Source of the DNA: Lucinisca nassula
Lineage: Eukaryota > Mollusca > Bivalvia > Lucinida > Lucinidae
Direction: 5' to 3'
Assembly: GCA_963580285.1 (NCBI GenBank)
Contig: OY757016.1
Location: 42,671,124-42,735,123, forward strand
DNA: 64,000 nt
The notes below the pieces were generated by a model. The model did not search any database. It was given only the letters and a program-made list of their open reading frames with translations, and was not told where the DNA came from. The position numbers and the translations under genes are program-made. Shown here piece after piece: positions 32,201-44,200 of this stretch. Position 1 is the stretch's first letter; every line of letters starts with the position of its first letter.

Positions 32201-35200
32201 CGAATTTTTACGACCGCCACACATTCTCTTAACACCAGCTGTGGTGAAGTTAAATGACTTTGAAAGCAAGAACTATAACCAAAAACTGATAACCGTGGAG
32301 TGTACAGGTTTTTTTCTGGACCAGACTAGCTAGTTTCGGCCAACTAGATCTCACCAGTGACACTCAAACACTTTAAAAATTCTGCAGTAGAACCAATGAT
32401 CCCAAAGGACTAGAAATATAACGCATAACCCTTTAAGCTCTGACCATAAATACCAAACAGTGTTTTCGAAGCATTGTTATGCTTTCTGCGAAAATAAAGT
32501 TGCATGCGAATCATCTGTTATTTGTAATTTGGAGAATTATTGTCGATTTTAGTGTTGGTTTAAACAGTATTCATAAGTGATAAGTTCAATACATACACAC
32601 ATGCAAACATGTACAAGAAGAATGTTCAGAAGCCACAGGATCTGGTGGTAAGCGGCTAATCTTATACTCAGATTCAATGGAAACGCACCACTAGTACTAT
32701 ACCTCATATTTAATTAATTCACAATATTTCACAATATTATCACGTTTAATGAATTATCACTAACTTATCCACAGACTCACTACAGAGTTACAGCATTTCA
32801 TTGGCTGCAGAGATACGGAGACTGGAATAAGTCCACACACCCGAAAAATCAAAATCACATATTCCAATACCGGGTATGTCCACCATTAGCATCAAGTGTT
32901 GCTTGGAATCGACGCCTAATGCTTCGAATTAAACGCTGTATCTGGTCTTGTGTGATGTTGTCCCATTCTTCCTGTAGCGCCATGGCAAGCCGCTGACGGT
33001 TGACTGGCGGATGACCTCGGCTGTACACAAGTTTTCCGAGTACTCAATTGGGTTTAAATCCGGCGAAAACGCAGACCAAGGAAGAACTTGCACACCATTT
33101 TGATTGAAAAAGTCCATGCTTATATTTTACCTAAATTATAGCCAACAGTGGGGTGTGTTTTAGAACAGATAAGCTCATGTGCAATAAAACACAGTTTATC
33201 GGTACGTTGCACGCAGACGAATAAATTATAAATTTCGCTACGCCCTTGCGTTTTAGTCTACTTTACAACCTCAAACAGTGAGTCATTACGCAACAATTCA
33301 ATGCTACAGCTAATCTTTTTCTAAAGCAAAAACAGAACAATATAAGAAACATGTCATTTTAGTGCTATAATACCACATAAGAAATGTCCTTAATTTATTG
33401 CTTAAAAGAATCTTTATCTACAGGTTGCTGGCAATAACTCTTGAATTCAGTCTTCATTCAGTGCGTGTACACTACTCAGTTCAGAAAGCAAGATGTTTAC
33501 GTATTGATGGAAAGGTATAATATCTATATTTCCATTCTAGATCAAATATTTTGAGGAGTTGTTTTAGCTTACCTGAGCCGAAGGCTCCGGAGGAACTAAA
33601 AGGATGGCAGCCTCCGTCAGCGTCCGTTGTCCACACTTTCAAACTGGAATATCTTTGAAGCTGGCAAGCAGATCTCAACCAAATTTTATCTGAAGTATGC
33701 CTATGGTGGAGGATGGCTTGTATATCATTTTTAGGAAAAATGCTCTAGACCTTTGGTTGCTATGGCAACTGGGAACATGCTTGTGAACAGCGTAGCTTCC
33801 TCATTTGAAACTGGATCTTCATGAAACTTACATATAACAATGGCGTGCATAAAGTCTCAAACGAATTCGAAAACGGATCCGATCGGACCAACAACAGCAG
33901 AGCTTTTTAAAGGGCCAGTACTCTGAAAGTATTGTAGCTGGACTTACGTAACTTGCCTTGAAATTGTGTAATGATATTGTGACCTTATATTTAAAGTTAA
34001 AAGTTGATGCGTTTGACGGGTTGTAAGTAATTAAGAAAAACACATAAAAATGCGGGCGCTTTTTATGTTTTTCAAAGGGTCATAACTCTGAGAGTATTGT
34101 AGCTAGAGTTACATAACTTGCAATGTAATTGTGTAATGATAATGTGACCTTATATTTAAAGTTTGAAGTTGAATCGTTTGACAGTTTGTAAGTTATTAAG
34201 AAAAACACATATAAAATGTGGACGTTTTTAAGTTTTTCAAAGGGCCATAACTCTAAGAGTATTGAGGCTAGAGTTACATATCTTGCCATACAATTGTATA
34301 ATGATATTGTGACCTTATATTTAAAGGTCGAGGTTGATGCGTTTGATAGTTTGTAAGTTATTTTGAAAAACAAAAACATGAAAAATGTGGACGCTTTTTA
34401 AGTTTTTCAAAGGGCCATAACACTAAGAGTATTGTAGCTAGAGTTACGTTTCTTGCCAAGCAATTGTGTAATGATATTGTGACCTTATATGTAAAGTTTG
34501 AAGTTGATGCGTTTGACGGTTCGTAAGTAATTAAGAAAAAACATGAAAAAATGTGGATATTTTTAAGATTTTGCAAAGGGCCATAAGTCTGAGAGTGTTG
34601 TAGCTAGAGTTACGTAACTTGCCATAAAGAGTGCTGCTTGTATAATATCAAAACCTTTTTCAAGAGGATTAATACTTTTTGAAAAGGTTCTAGCTACCCA
34701 TCACTGGACCAGAAAGAAGGACAAGGTTTTAACTGTAACTGCACATTTTATATAGCTATGCATACGAAAGAAAATGCATAGAATGATGCCATATAGAAAA
34801 TGTCTTGCATCAACGATCTGAGCGTTTGTCATCGTCATTCACTAAAACAACCCTGGTCAAGACTGCATAGGAAAATGAAATTATGGGTAAGTGCGAATTT
34901 TTGCTCTACCCACTCCAAGTAAAAAAACTGACTGTATACTACATCTGTTTGGTATGCTTTTAGGTGACGTTTAAGGACATGGAGAATAATGGTCAGGTAT
35001 TGGTTGATTTAGACACCCTGGCTTTCAGAGAGAAATGTTCCAATATTGGATTTAATATACCAGGTATAAAGGATTAAAAATTTGACCGTGTGTGTCTACT
35101 TTTGTAATCGCATTTACCCATTTTATACTCACTACGAAAACATGTTTATATAAATACTTTTTTCTTATTTATGCTCAACATATAGATTATCGGTACACTT

Positions 35201-38200
35201 TAAAACCGGCGATAAGGCGTTTTTTTAACTAGTATTAGCAATCTATATTTTAGAGCAGAAATAAGAAAACATGCAAACAACAGCTTTACTGTATAAAACA
35301 GGGGTTTGGTAGGGTCAAAATCATACAGGCGTGTTTTTGATGCCGAAACAAAACACGGGACACTGGTAAATAGTGCAAGCCTAGACCAGACGCAATCAAA
35401 GCTTCCACTGCTTGCAAAAAGTTCAGCTATTTTCTAAATAAATTCTACAAAAAGTCAACTTGATATCTCTGAATTTCTAATGGATTCCCTCTCTTTATGA
35501 GGCGGAATAAGCATTCAGTACAAAATGGGTCAAATGTATCATTCCAGAGAAGAAAGAAAACGAGGATAATTTAGGGAGGCCTCCCTTTTTCTGTGTTAAA
35601 ACATTCGAATATTGTGCTCGTCAGAATCATATACTCGAACCAGTTCTAACGTAAAAATATGTTTCATGAACAAAATGTCCTCGTTATTCCAATGTATCTG
35701 GCATGATTAAAGTAAAAAAAAAAAACGCTATTTAGTTTAGGTGATAGAGTCTCCAAGCTGCCTGTGAATATAGTGAATCTTGAATTATTCGAACACCTGG
35801 CTGATTTGAACTCATTCTTTGAAAACGGGACATCCTTCCAAGATAATTAATAGTGAGGAGATGTTCCTGACATTTTCTTAAAATATATGCTGTGTCCACT
35901 CCTGCCCAGCCTGTAAAGAACAACGGACCAACATATTACACCGTAGGTCGGCTCGACAGAAGGAGCTAGCTATCCGTATCTTAGAGAATTTCATGGTTCC
36001 AAAGGTGTTCGAATCATTCAGGTTCGACAGTAAAACTGGCACAAAGGAGACAAATTATGCAAGTAAGATGCAATAGAATATAATAATAAAGTGCAGTCAC
36101 TTTGGAACTATGTAATTGTAGGTGATGTTTCATGACCGTGATAATAATGGCCAGGTTTTAGTGAAACTGTTCACTGAGTCAGCAAGAGAAAGATGCTCCA
36201 CGTTTGGCTATGATATACCAGGTATTTCCATTGCAGGATCGCAGCTGCTAAAAACGGTAGAATAGCTGTAAAAGCTGTGTAGCTGCACCCTTTCACATTC
36301 ATCTTGCTAATACCCTTTTTACTTAATGTACACTTTGTGGAAACCTTAAACTCCTTACTATGTTCCAGATTTGTATGTGTTTTTCCTGAAATTGCGTAAG
36401 GTCACCTATGTTTTTTACCACTTGACTGTTTCTTGTTCTCTGTTTTTGTGTATTAATTCTGAAGTTATATATGCTATTTAACTATATGAGCTCATGTGCA
36501 TTTAATTCATTTGGCATACCTAGGCCACTCGCCCAATTTCAAAATAATTTTACAGGAATATTTTTTGGATGACCTCCAACAAAAAATTTCAAACCGTTCC
36601 ACTCGGTTGAACATGAAGGGCTAAAAATAGAAAAAAAAAACTTTAAACGTCCTCTCGTATGTTAACAATGTATTTCCTCCTATTTTGAAAAGAAATTTAC
36701 AGGAATCTTTTAGGGGGGCCTCTCTACCAAACTTGCTTAAATGGTTCCGCTCCGCTGAACAAATTGGCCACCAGAGCAAAAATAGAAAACCCTTAAAACA
36801 ACATCTCCTACAAGGTCACTGGCCTAATTTCAAAATAATTTCACATGAATATTCCTTGGGTGACCTTCAACCAAAACTGTTTAAACCGTTTCGCTCGGAT
36901 GAACAAGTTGGCCACTATAGCTAAATATAGAAAAACCTTTAAACGTCTTCCCGTCTGTTAACAATTTACTTAAATTTGGCCATCTCCTACATTTCAAAAT
37001 TTTACAGGAATTTTAGTGACCCACTATAAAAATCTCTAAATGGTTCCGCTCCGCCACCAGAGCTAAGAATAGAAAACCTTAAAAACGTCATCTCCTCAAA
37101 GGCCACTGGCCTAATTTCAAAATAATTTCACGGGCATGTTCCCTGGGTGACTTTCTACCAAAATTCCTCACGCCATTTTGTTCGTATGAACAAGATGCCA
37201 CCAGGGCTAGCCCCGAAAAAACAAAACCTTTAGATGTTCCTCGTCTGTCAACAATTTACTTAAAACACATCTTCCTCAAAAGCCATAAACGGATTTTGAA
37301 ATTTCTTGGCGGACCCTCTACCAAATGTGTTTTAATAGTTCCGCTGCGCTGATCGAAATGTCGCCGGAGCTAAAATAGAACCTTTAGACTTCGCTTTAAC
37401 CAGTGCAGCGACTTTGAAATAATTTCACGAGACTGTTCCTTGGGTGACCCTCTAACAAACTGGCTAAATTCGTTAAGCTCTGATGAACAAGAAGCCAGAG
37501 CTAAAAATAGAAAAGCTTTTAAACGTCTTCTCTTTTAACAGAGGATGGGTTTTTTAAACAGTTTCTCATGAATGTTCCTTGGATAACCCTCTACCATAAT
37601 TGCTCAAACCGTTCCGCTTAAATTAAAAATATGACCACCAGAGCTAAAAGTAGTAAAACATTTTAACAACTTCTATGTCTTAACCAGTGGATGGATTTTG
37701 AAATTATTTCAGGAATGTTTCTTAGATGTCCCTTTACCAAAATTGCTCAAACTGTGTTGCCCCTATGAATAAGGTGGCCACCAGAGCTTAAATAGAAAAT
37801 CCTTTCAGTGAATTCCGCTCCTTAACCGGTGGATGGATTATGAAATAATTTCACAAGAATGTTTCTTGAATGAAGCTCTATCAAAATGGCTGAGCCCGTT
37901 AGGCTAGGATGAAAAATGGCCACCAACGTTAAAAATAGAAAACAAAACAAACTTTTAAACGACTTCTCCTGAACCGGTGGATGGATTTTGAAACAACTTC
38001 CCTGGAATGTTCCTTGGTTGATCCTTGACCAAAATTGATCTAATAATTCTTCTCCAATGAATAAGAGAAGTCTACGTATTAATAATAGAAAAACGTTTAA
38101 ATGTTCATAAACCAGTGTGGGTTAATTGTATCGATTCCTGGTCATTGCCTTCACATTTATTTTGAAATGATTTCATAGGGATGTGTCTTGTGTCTTTGAT

Positions 38201-41200
38201 GCAAGGTGTAAGCTGTATATCAATTCCTCATCATTGCCTTCTCTTTTATTTTCTATGTATTTTATGATTCAGATTTTCTGTGTTATCATTGTACCTTGTT
38301 TCGGCATCGTTATATGTTTGATTACGTATGCTTTATGCTTCAGCTGCGTCTGTTTGTATCGGCATTACGGTATTGCTTTAGTAACACTGTTTCTGTCGTT
38401 CTTTGCCCCGCCATTGCAATAAGTCAGCTTCTACATGTTTTATGCATAAGTTGTATATGCTTCTGCTGCCCCTAGCTTGGGTATTACTGTACTCCAGATC
38501 CTCTGCTACAACTTCGGTTCGCTTCATTTTCTCCATCGGCATCTGAAGCAGCTGGAGAAATCAAGCAAACATGTGTGCCAGCAACCTCTGCTTCAATATA
38601 ATATGAGCCAGCGCACGAAAAAAATTCAATAAGACATGTTCACATATCGAGGTTCAGATCAGCCTGCGCTTCCATATAGTCTAACTAGAGACTTCTCTTG
38701 TTGCAGGAGGAGCATTGGGCCCTTAGCTATCCTTAGAGCGCACAACGAAGACTCTGATCAGACTCTTCGTTGGGCGCACATGTCTTATTGAAGTTTTTGT
38801 CATGCACTTGCTCATATTTCAATGACCAGGGACCAGTTGTTCAAAGCCTCGTTAGCTTAATGAGTGGTCAAACTGTTAACTATTCTAGTGACTACAATAT
38901 CTAAACTTCTGGTATTTGTGCTGATAAAATTTGAGTAGCATTGCATACGCAAAAGCTACTCACATTTGTTCCGCAAAAATATTAGTATATTTGCCATATT
39001 CAAGGATCAAAGTTTTAACAATTCGTTTACTAACGTAAATCAATAATCACAGTTATGACGTCTGGTACATCGATGTATTCTTTCGAATGTTTACTATAGG
39101 ATTTTTCTCGTAAATACACTGATAATGTAAATAATGCTTATTTGCAAGTATAGTTTGAAGGCATTGAGAAGGACATCAATACAACCAGTTGTGTTTGTTT
39201 CATTATATACGAATTAAAAGACAATAATCATTAGCTTTTAATACTGAGCACAGCGAGAAATCACTCATGTATCGATTCCTGATCATTGTATTCACTTCTA
39301 TTTTTTGTAGAATCTACGACTGGGGTTGAGACTAAGACAAGTAAACCTTAAGCAATGTTTTCTTTTCATTTAAACGTATTGAATTTTAGACATAAATGTA
39401 CAACCTGGCCTGAGGTTTCTCGTCCATGTCTGCACCCCATCGTTAATTATTTTTCTCACCGACCTGCAGTTATTGATGTGCTTTTAATGATAAATGCTTT
39501 AAAAGAAAGAAAAGTAAAACAAAACACTTTTACATGAAGCAATAAAGGTCCTAAAATCCTAAGAAAGGCTGTTTATACCTTTTTCCCAGTGAGCTGCTTA
39601 AGTTCATTTCCAATACTTTTTATATATAATATACAATGAATGTTCTGACCAAATTTAAAAGTCCCACAAACTCAGAAGCAGCATCTGCAAATGACATAGT
39701 GTTAACAGTTACGTAAAAACTTCAAAAGTCCCACAAACTCAGAAGCAACATCTGCAAATGACATAGTGTTAACAGTTACGTAAAAACAAACACACTTACA
39801 TGTACTTTGATAAATTGAAATTTTGAGACAAATAGTTATAACGAGTTTAAAAATGAGCCAGCGCATGACAAAATCTACAAGAAGTCTTGAGCGACCAGCG
39901 AAGACTCAGATCAGCCTGCGCATTCGCGCAGTCTGGTCAGAGTCTTTGCTGATTGCATGTACCTACTATAGGCTAATATATATGCAAAGCGACACAAGCA
40001 AAAGGTTTTGACAAAGTGGATAGATGCGCAGGTTGAATTGAGTCTCTGCTGGTCGCATCGGTCTTATTGTAGGTTGGTCATGCGCCGGCTCAAATATTAA
40101 ACCTGTATAATAAAAGTGTTGTTGCACTGGTATTGCAGAATATTTGTCCCTTGTTTGGATATCGGACAACCTTGTGGCCTTAGATATGTTTGCTAGTGTG
40201 TGTTGAGGATATTACGTACCCGTCATCACTGTTGATGTCAATTTCGATACGTTTCTTTCGATTTTACGGCACTTTTACTCGACATGGAGATGAAATGAGA
40301 TGAAATAACATCTCAAGCGATGAAATAACATCTCAAGCCTACTGTTACGAGATGGAATAGGAAACCTCTCTGGTGCTTATGCATATCTAAATTATTTTAG
40401 TAGATATATGGTAGGGCGGTGCGAGTAAAATATTTTAGGTGAAATATGGTAGGCAAAATGTGCTGCTCCATGCACAAGTCATGCACATATCATACGATGT
40501 ATGCATGAGTGGTTTATGGAGATCTGTTTTTACAATACAGGGGGCCGCTATAAGGCTGAGTTCTATAAAATTTGCCTAAAAATCGCCAACCGCCAAATTG
40601 TGCCATATATGATTTTCATTCCCGTCACGTGTTGTGTGGGTTTTCGTTTTGACAGGAGTCATGGCATTGATTTATAGGGTCGTTTCATCAATTTTTCCTA
40701 TGAGAAATATACTATTTGAACGCAAATCCATTATCTACTCGATTTTTGCTATCTAGCTTCATTTGTGGACGATATCTCCACCTCGCCACGATTTTAGCAA
40801 GCTAATATGAGTATGCATGATTTTCTGGTAGTATTCATAGATATAAAAACCCTGAGCAAACCGACCACTTTAGCAGCAGGTCAAGTTGTAACGAGTATAC
40901 ACAACATTATATCGGGAAATTGAAAGTATATTGAAAGGTATGTTAAATCTATGTTTAGTATTATTTTTGTATGAACATGCTTGTAGGTTTTGGAGGGGTT
41001 TACTTCTAGTATACCCCAACTTTCTGAAGCCTATTCTGAATTCACTGTTGAAGCCTGTAATGATTAGGCTACTAGCTTTGCCAGCTAGAGGTCGCAGGAT
41101 TGATCCCAGGCTTCTCCAGTAGTAGAATGAGTCTTTCTAAGTGAGGTCCTGTCTCATTCTGACCCTAAATGTTGGTGAGACGTAAAGTTTGGACACCCGC

Positions 41201-44200
41201 TCATTCTGGATTCATTTAGGCTTTTAGACCCCTTTTGTAGAATGTAATTAATAAACGCCGGGTCACTTGTTTGATCCATGACTTTTGACTAGCTGTGGTT
41301 AGAAAACCGTGGTTCCGTCTCTATATGATATTATGTGTAGAGGGGACGTAAAATTAAGACGGGTTTAACCATATCTTCATCATCAGGGCAAACTCTTACA
41401 AGAGCCTGTCCGGTTATCCTGGATGATGAACCGTAATGAATTTTATTTTACAAGCGTGTTCACTTTGAGTAGAAATAATTTTGTTCAAGAAGAATTTCGA
41501 GTTCATTTTGTAATGATGCCGTTTTGTCTGATAACTCAGTTTGTGCATGTATGTACATATAAAGAACGTGATGATGATAAATGGTGATGATAAGTGGGAG
41601 TATTTGGTCGCCACACGTCATAGCGGCCTGAGTGGCGGGGATAACGTCGGCGGCGTCATCGGCGTCGCGAGGACGGTTATGACGGGGTGCCTACCAAATA
41701 CAGAGAGAATTTACGGCAAACAGTGTTGGCCCTTATCGGACACTAACAAATGTTGTGGATTATAGATGAAAATCTTTCTGTTTGTAGTTTCTATCTGTTG
41801 TTAATGTAATGAATTTGTGAATAGCTATATATGTGAGCCGTGTCGCGGAGAAGGATATGAAATAGAGATTGTTATGTTTCCTGTAATTGGCGGATGACCA
41901 GGTAGCGCAAAGGCGTGGTCTGTTCAATTGCCTCTTACTTGTGATAATGTAGTGAGCACAAATTTGATGAGTATTATGCTCAGTAGTAGTGAGCATTAAT
42001 TGATTTCTGTAGTTCTCAGTAAGGAAACATGAACTTTGAGTATTATTGTGTCAAGCGCTGGGTGCTGATAATTTGATGCACAGTCAAGTTGAGTTCTGCT
42101 GTACGGTTATTTGTCGCATGCACTAATCAGCCTGTATGTCTGGTCGGCGCATGCGCAATAACGGTATATGCATGAACATATTCTTACTTCTCCGGGAGGG
42201 GGATCATGATATAGCATGTATGTTTTGTGAACTGTGTCTTAGTCCAGTTATCGTAATTTGCAGGCACAACAATGTATGGTGACCAGCTGCTCCCTGCCTT
42301 ATAGCAGCAGGTACTGGTACGACGCTGGGGGTTAGGGTCCAGCAAGGGCGGACAGACCGCCGTAAGCAGCGCATACCATTGTCCATTGTGAACGAATGTG
42401 AGACCATTCAAATGGAAGAGGTCAATTAAATAACCTGCAGGTGATTCAGACGAATCAGATTAGTGCGATCGCTAAATAATACATATCAAGCTGTGATCGG
42501 CAACAATGTCGATAGACTAGTTTACACTAGTTCGCGAGAGGAAGATTCACGCGAGAGGGGGATTCACCCTAAGTTATAAACTGGCCAGTCGCGTCTTGAG
42601 TTGTTTTTTTTTATTGTTTTTGTTGTTGTCTTTGTTGTTTGCTTCTGTAGGTATTCACGTCACCCGTTCCGAGCACAGAACATTGATTTGCCTTCGGAGC
42701 GGACGTCGTGAGTTGGCTACAGAAGCAACCAATTGTGATGTTTTGTGTTAGTAAGTGTTGTATATAGAGCTCAACTTGACTGTGCATCAAATTATCAGCA
42801 CCCAGCGCTTGACACAATAATACTCAAAGTTCATGTTTCCTTACTGAGAACTACAGAAATCAATTAATGCTCACTACTACTGAGCATAATACTCATCAAA
42901 TTTGTGCTCACTACATTATCACAAGTAAGAGGCAATTGAACAGACCACGCCTTTGCGCTACCTGGTCATCCGCCAATTACAGGAAACATAACAATCTCTA
43001 TTTCATATCCTTCTCCGCGACACGGCTCACATATATAGCTATTCACAAATTCATTACATTAACAACAGATAGAAACTACAAACAGAAAGATTTTCATCTA
43101 TAATCCACAACATTTGTTAGTGTCTCATAAGGGCCAACACTGTTTGCCGTAAATTCTCTCTGTATTTGGTAGGCACCCCGTCATAACCGTCTTCGCGACG
43201 CCGATGACGCCGCTGACGTTATCCCCGCCACTCAGGCCGCTATGACGTGTGGCGACCAAATACTCCCACTTATCATCACCACTTATCATCATCGCGTTCT
43301 TTATATGTACATACATGCACAAACTGAGTTATCAGACAAAACGGCATCATTACAAAATGAACTCGAAATTCCTCTTGAACAAAATTATTTCTACTCAAAG
43401 TGAACACGCTTGTAAAATAAAATTCATTACGGTTCATCATCACGGATAACCCGACAGGCTCTTGTAAGAGTTTGCCCTGATGATGAAGATATGGTTAAAC
43501 CCGTCTTAATTTTACGTCCCCTCTACACCTAATATCATATAGAGACGGAACCACGGTTTTCTAACCACAGCTAGTCAAAAGTCATGGATCAAACAAGTGA
43601 CCCGGCGTTTATTAATTACATTCTACAAAAGGGGTCTAAAAGCCTAAATGAATCCAGAATGAGCGGGTGTCCAAACTTTACGTCTCACCAACATTTAGGG
43701 TCAGAATGAGACAGGACCTCACTTAGAAAGACTCATTCTACTACTGGAGAAGCCTGGGATCAATCCTGCGACCTCTAGCTGGCAAAGCTAGTAGCCTAAT
43801 CACTACAGGCTTCAACAGTGAATTCAGAATAGGCTTCAGAAAGTTGGGGTATACTAGAAGTAAACCCCTCCAAAACCTACAAGCATGTTCATACAAAAAT
43901 AATACTAAACATAGATTTAACATACCTTTCAATATACTTTCAATTTCCCGATATAATGTTGTGTATACTCGTTACAACTTGACCTGCTGCTAAAGTGTTC
44001 GTTTTTATCAGGGTTTTTATATCTATGAATACTACCAGAAAATCATGCATACTCATATTAGCTTGCTAAAATCGTGGCGAGGTGGAGATATCGTCCACAA
44101 ATGAAGCTAGATAGCAAAAATCGAGTAGATAATGGATTTGCGTTCAAATAGTATATTTCCCATAGGAAAAATTGATGAAACGACCCTATAAATCAATGCC

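Larger units (their letters stand above)
32065..32430 (-). mobile_element. Degenerate dimeric hammerhead retrozyme
   Basis: Two minus-strand hammerhead regions with cleavage positions 252 nt apart (32324 and 32072), joined by body sequence (CGACCGCCACACATTCTC, CACCAGCTGTGGTG) shared with the copy at 45436-45690. Confidence 0.75.

Noticed and set aside
41760..43103. Identical 78-codon open frames in both foldback arms
   Set aside because: Identity follows from the inverted duplication; no transposase or other motif was seen.
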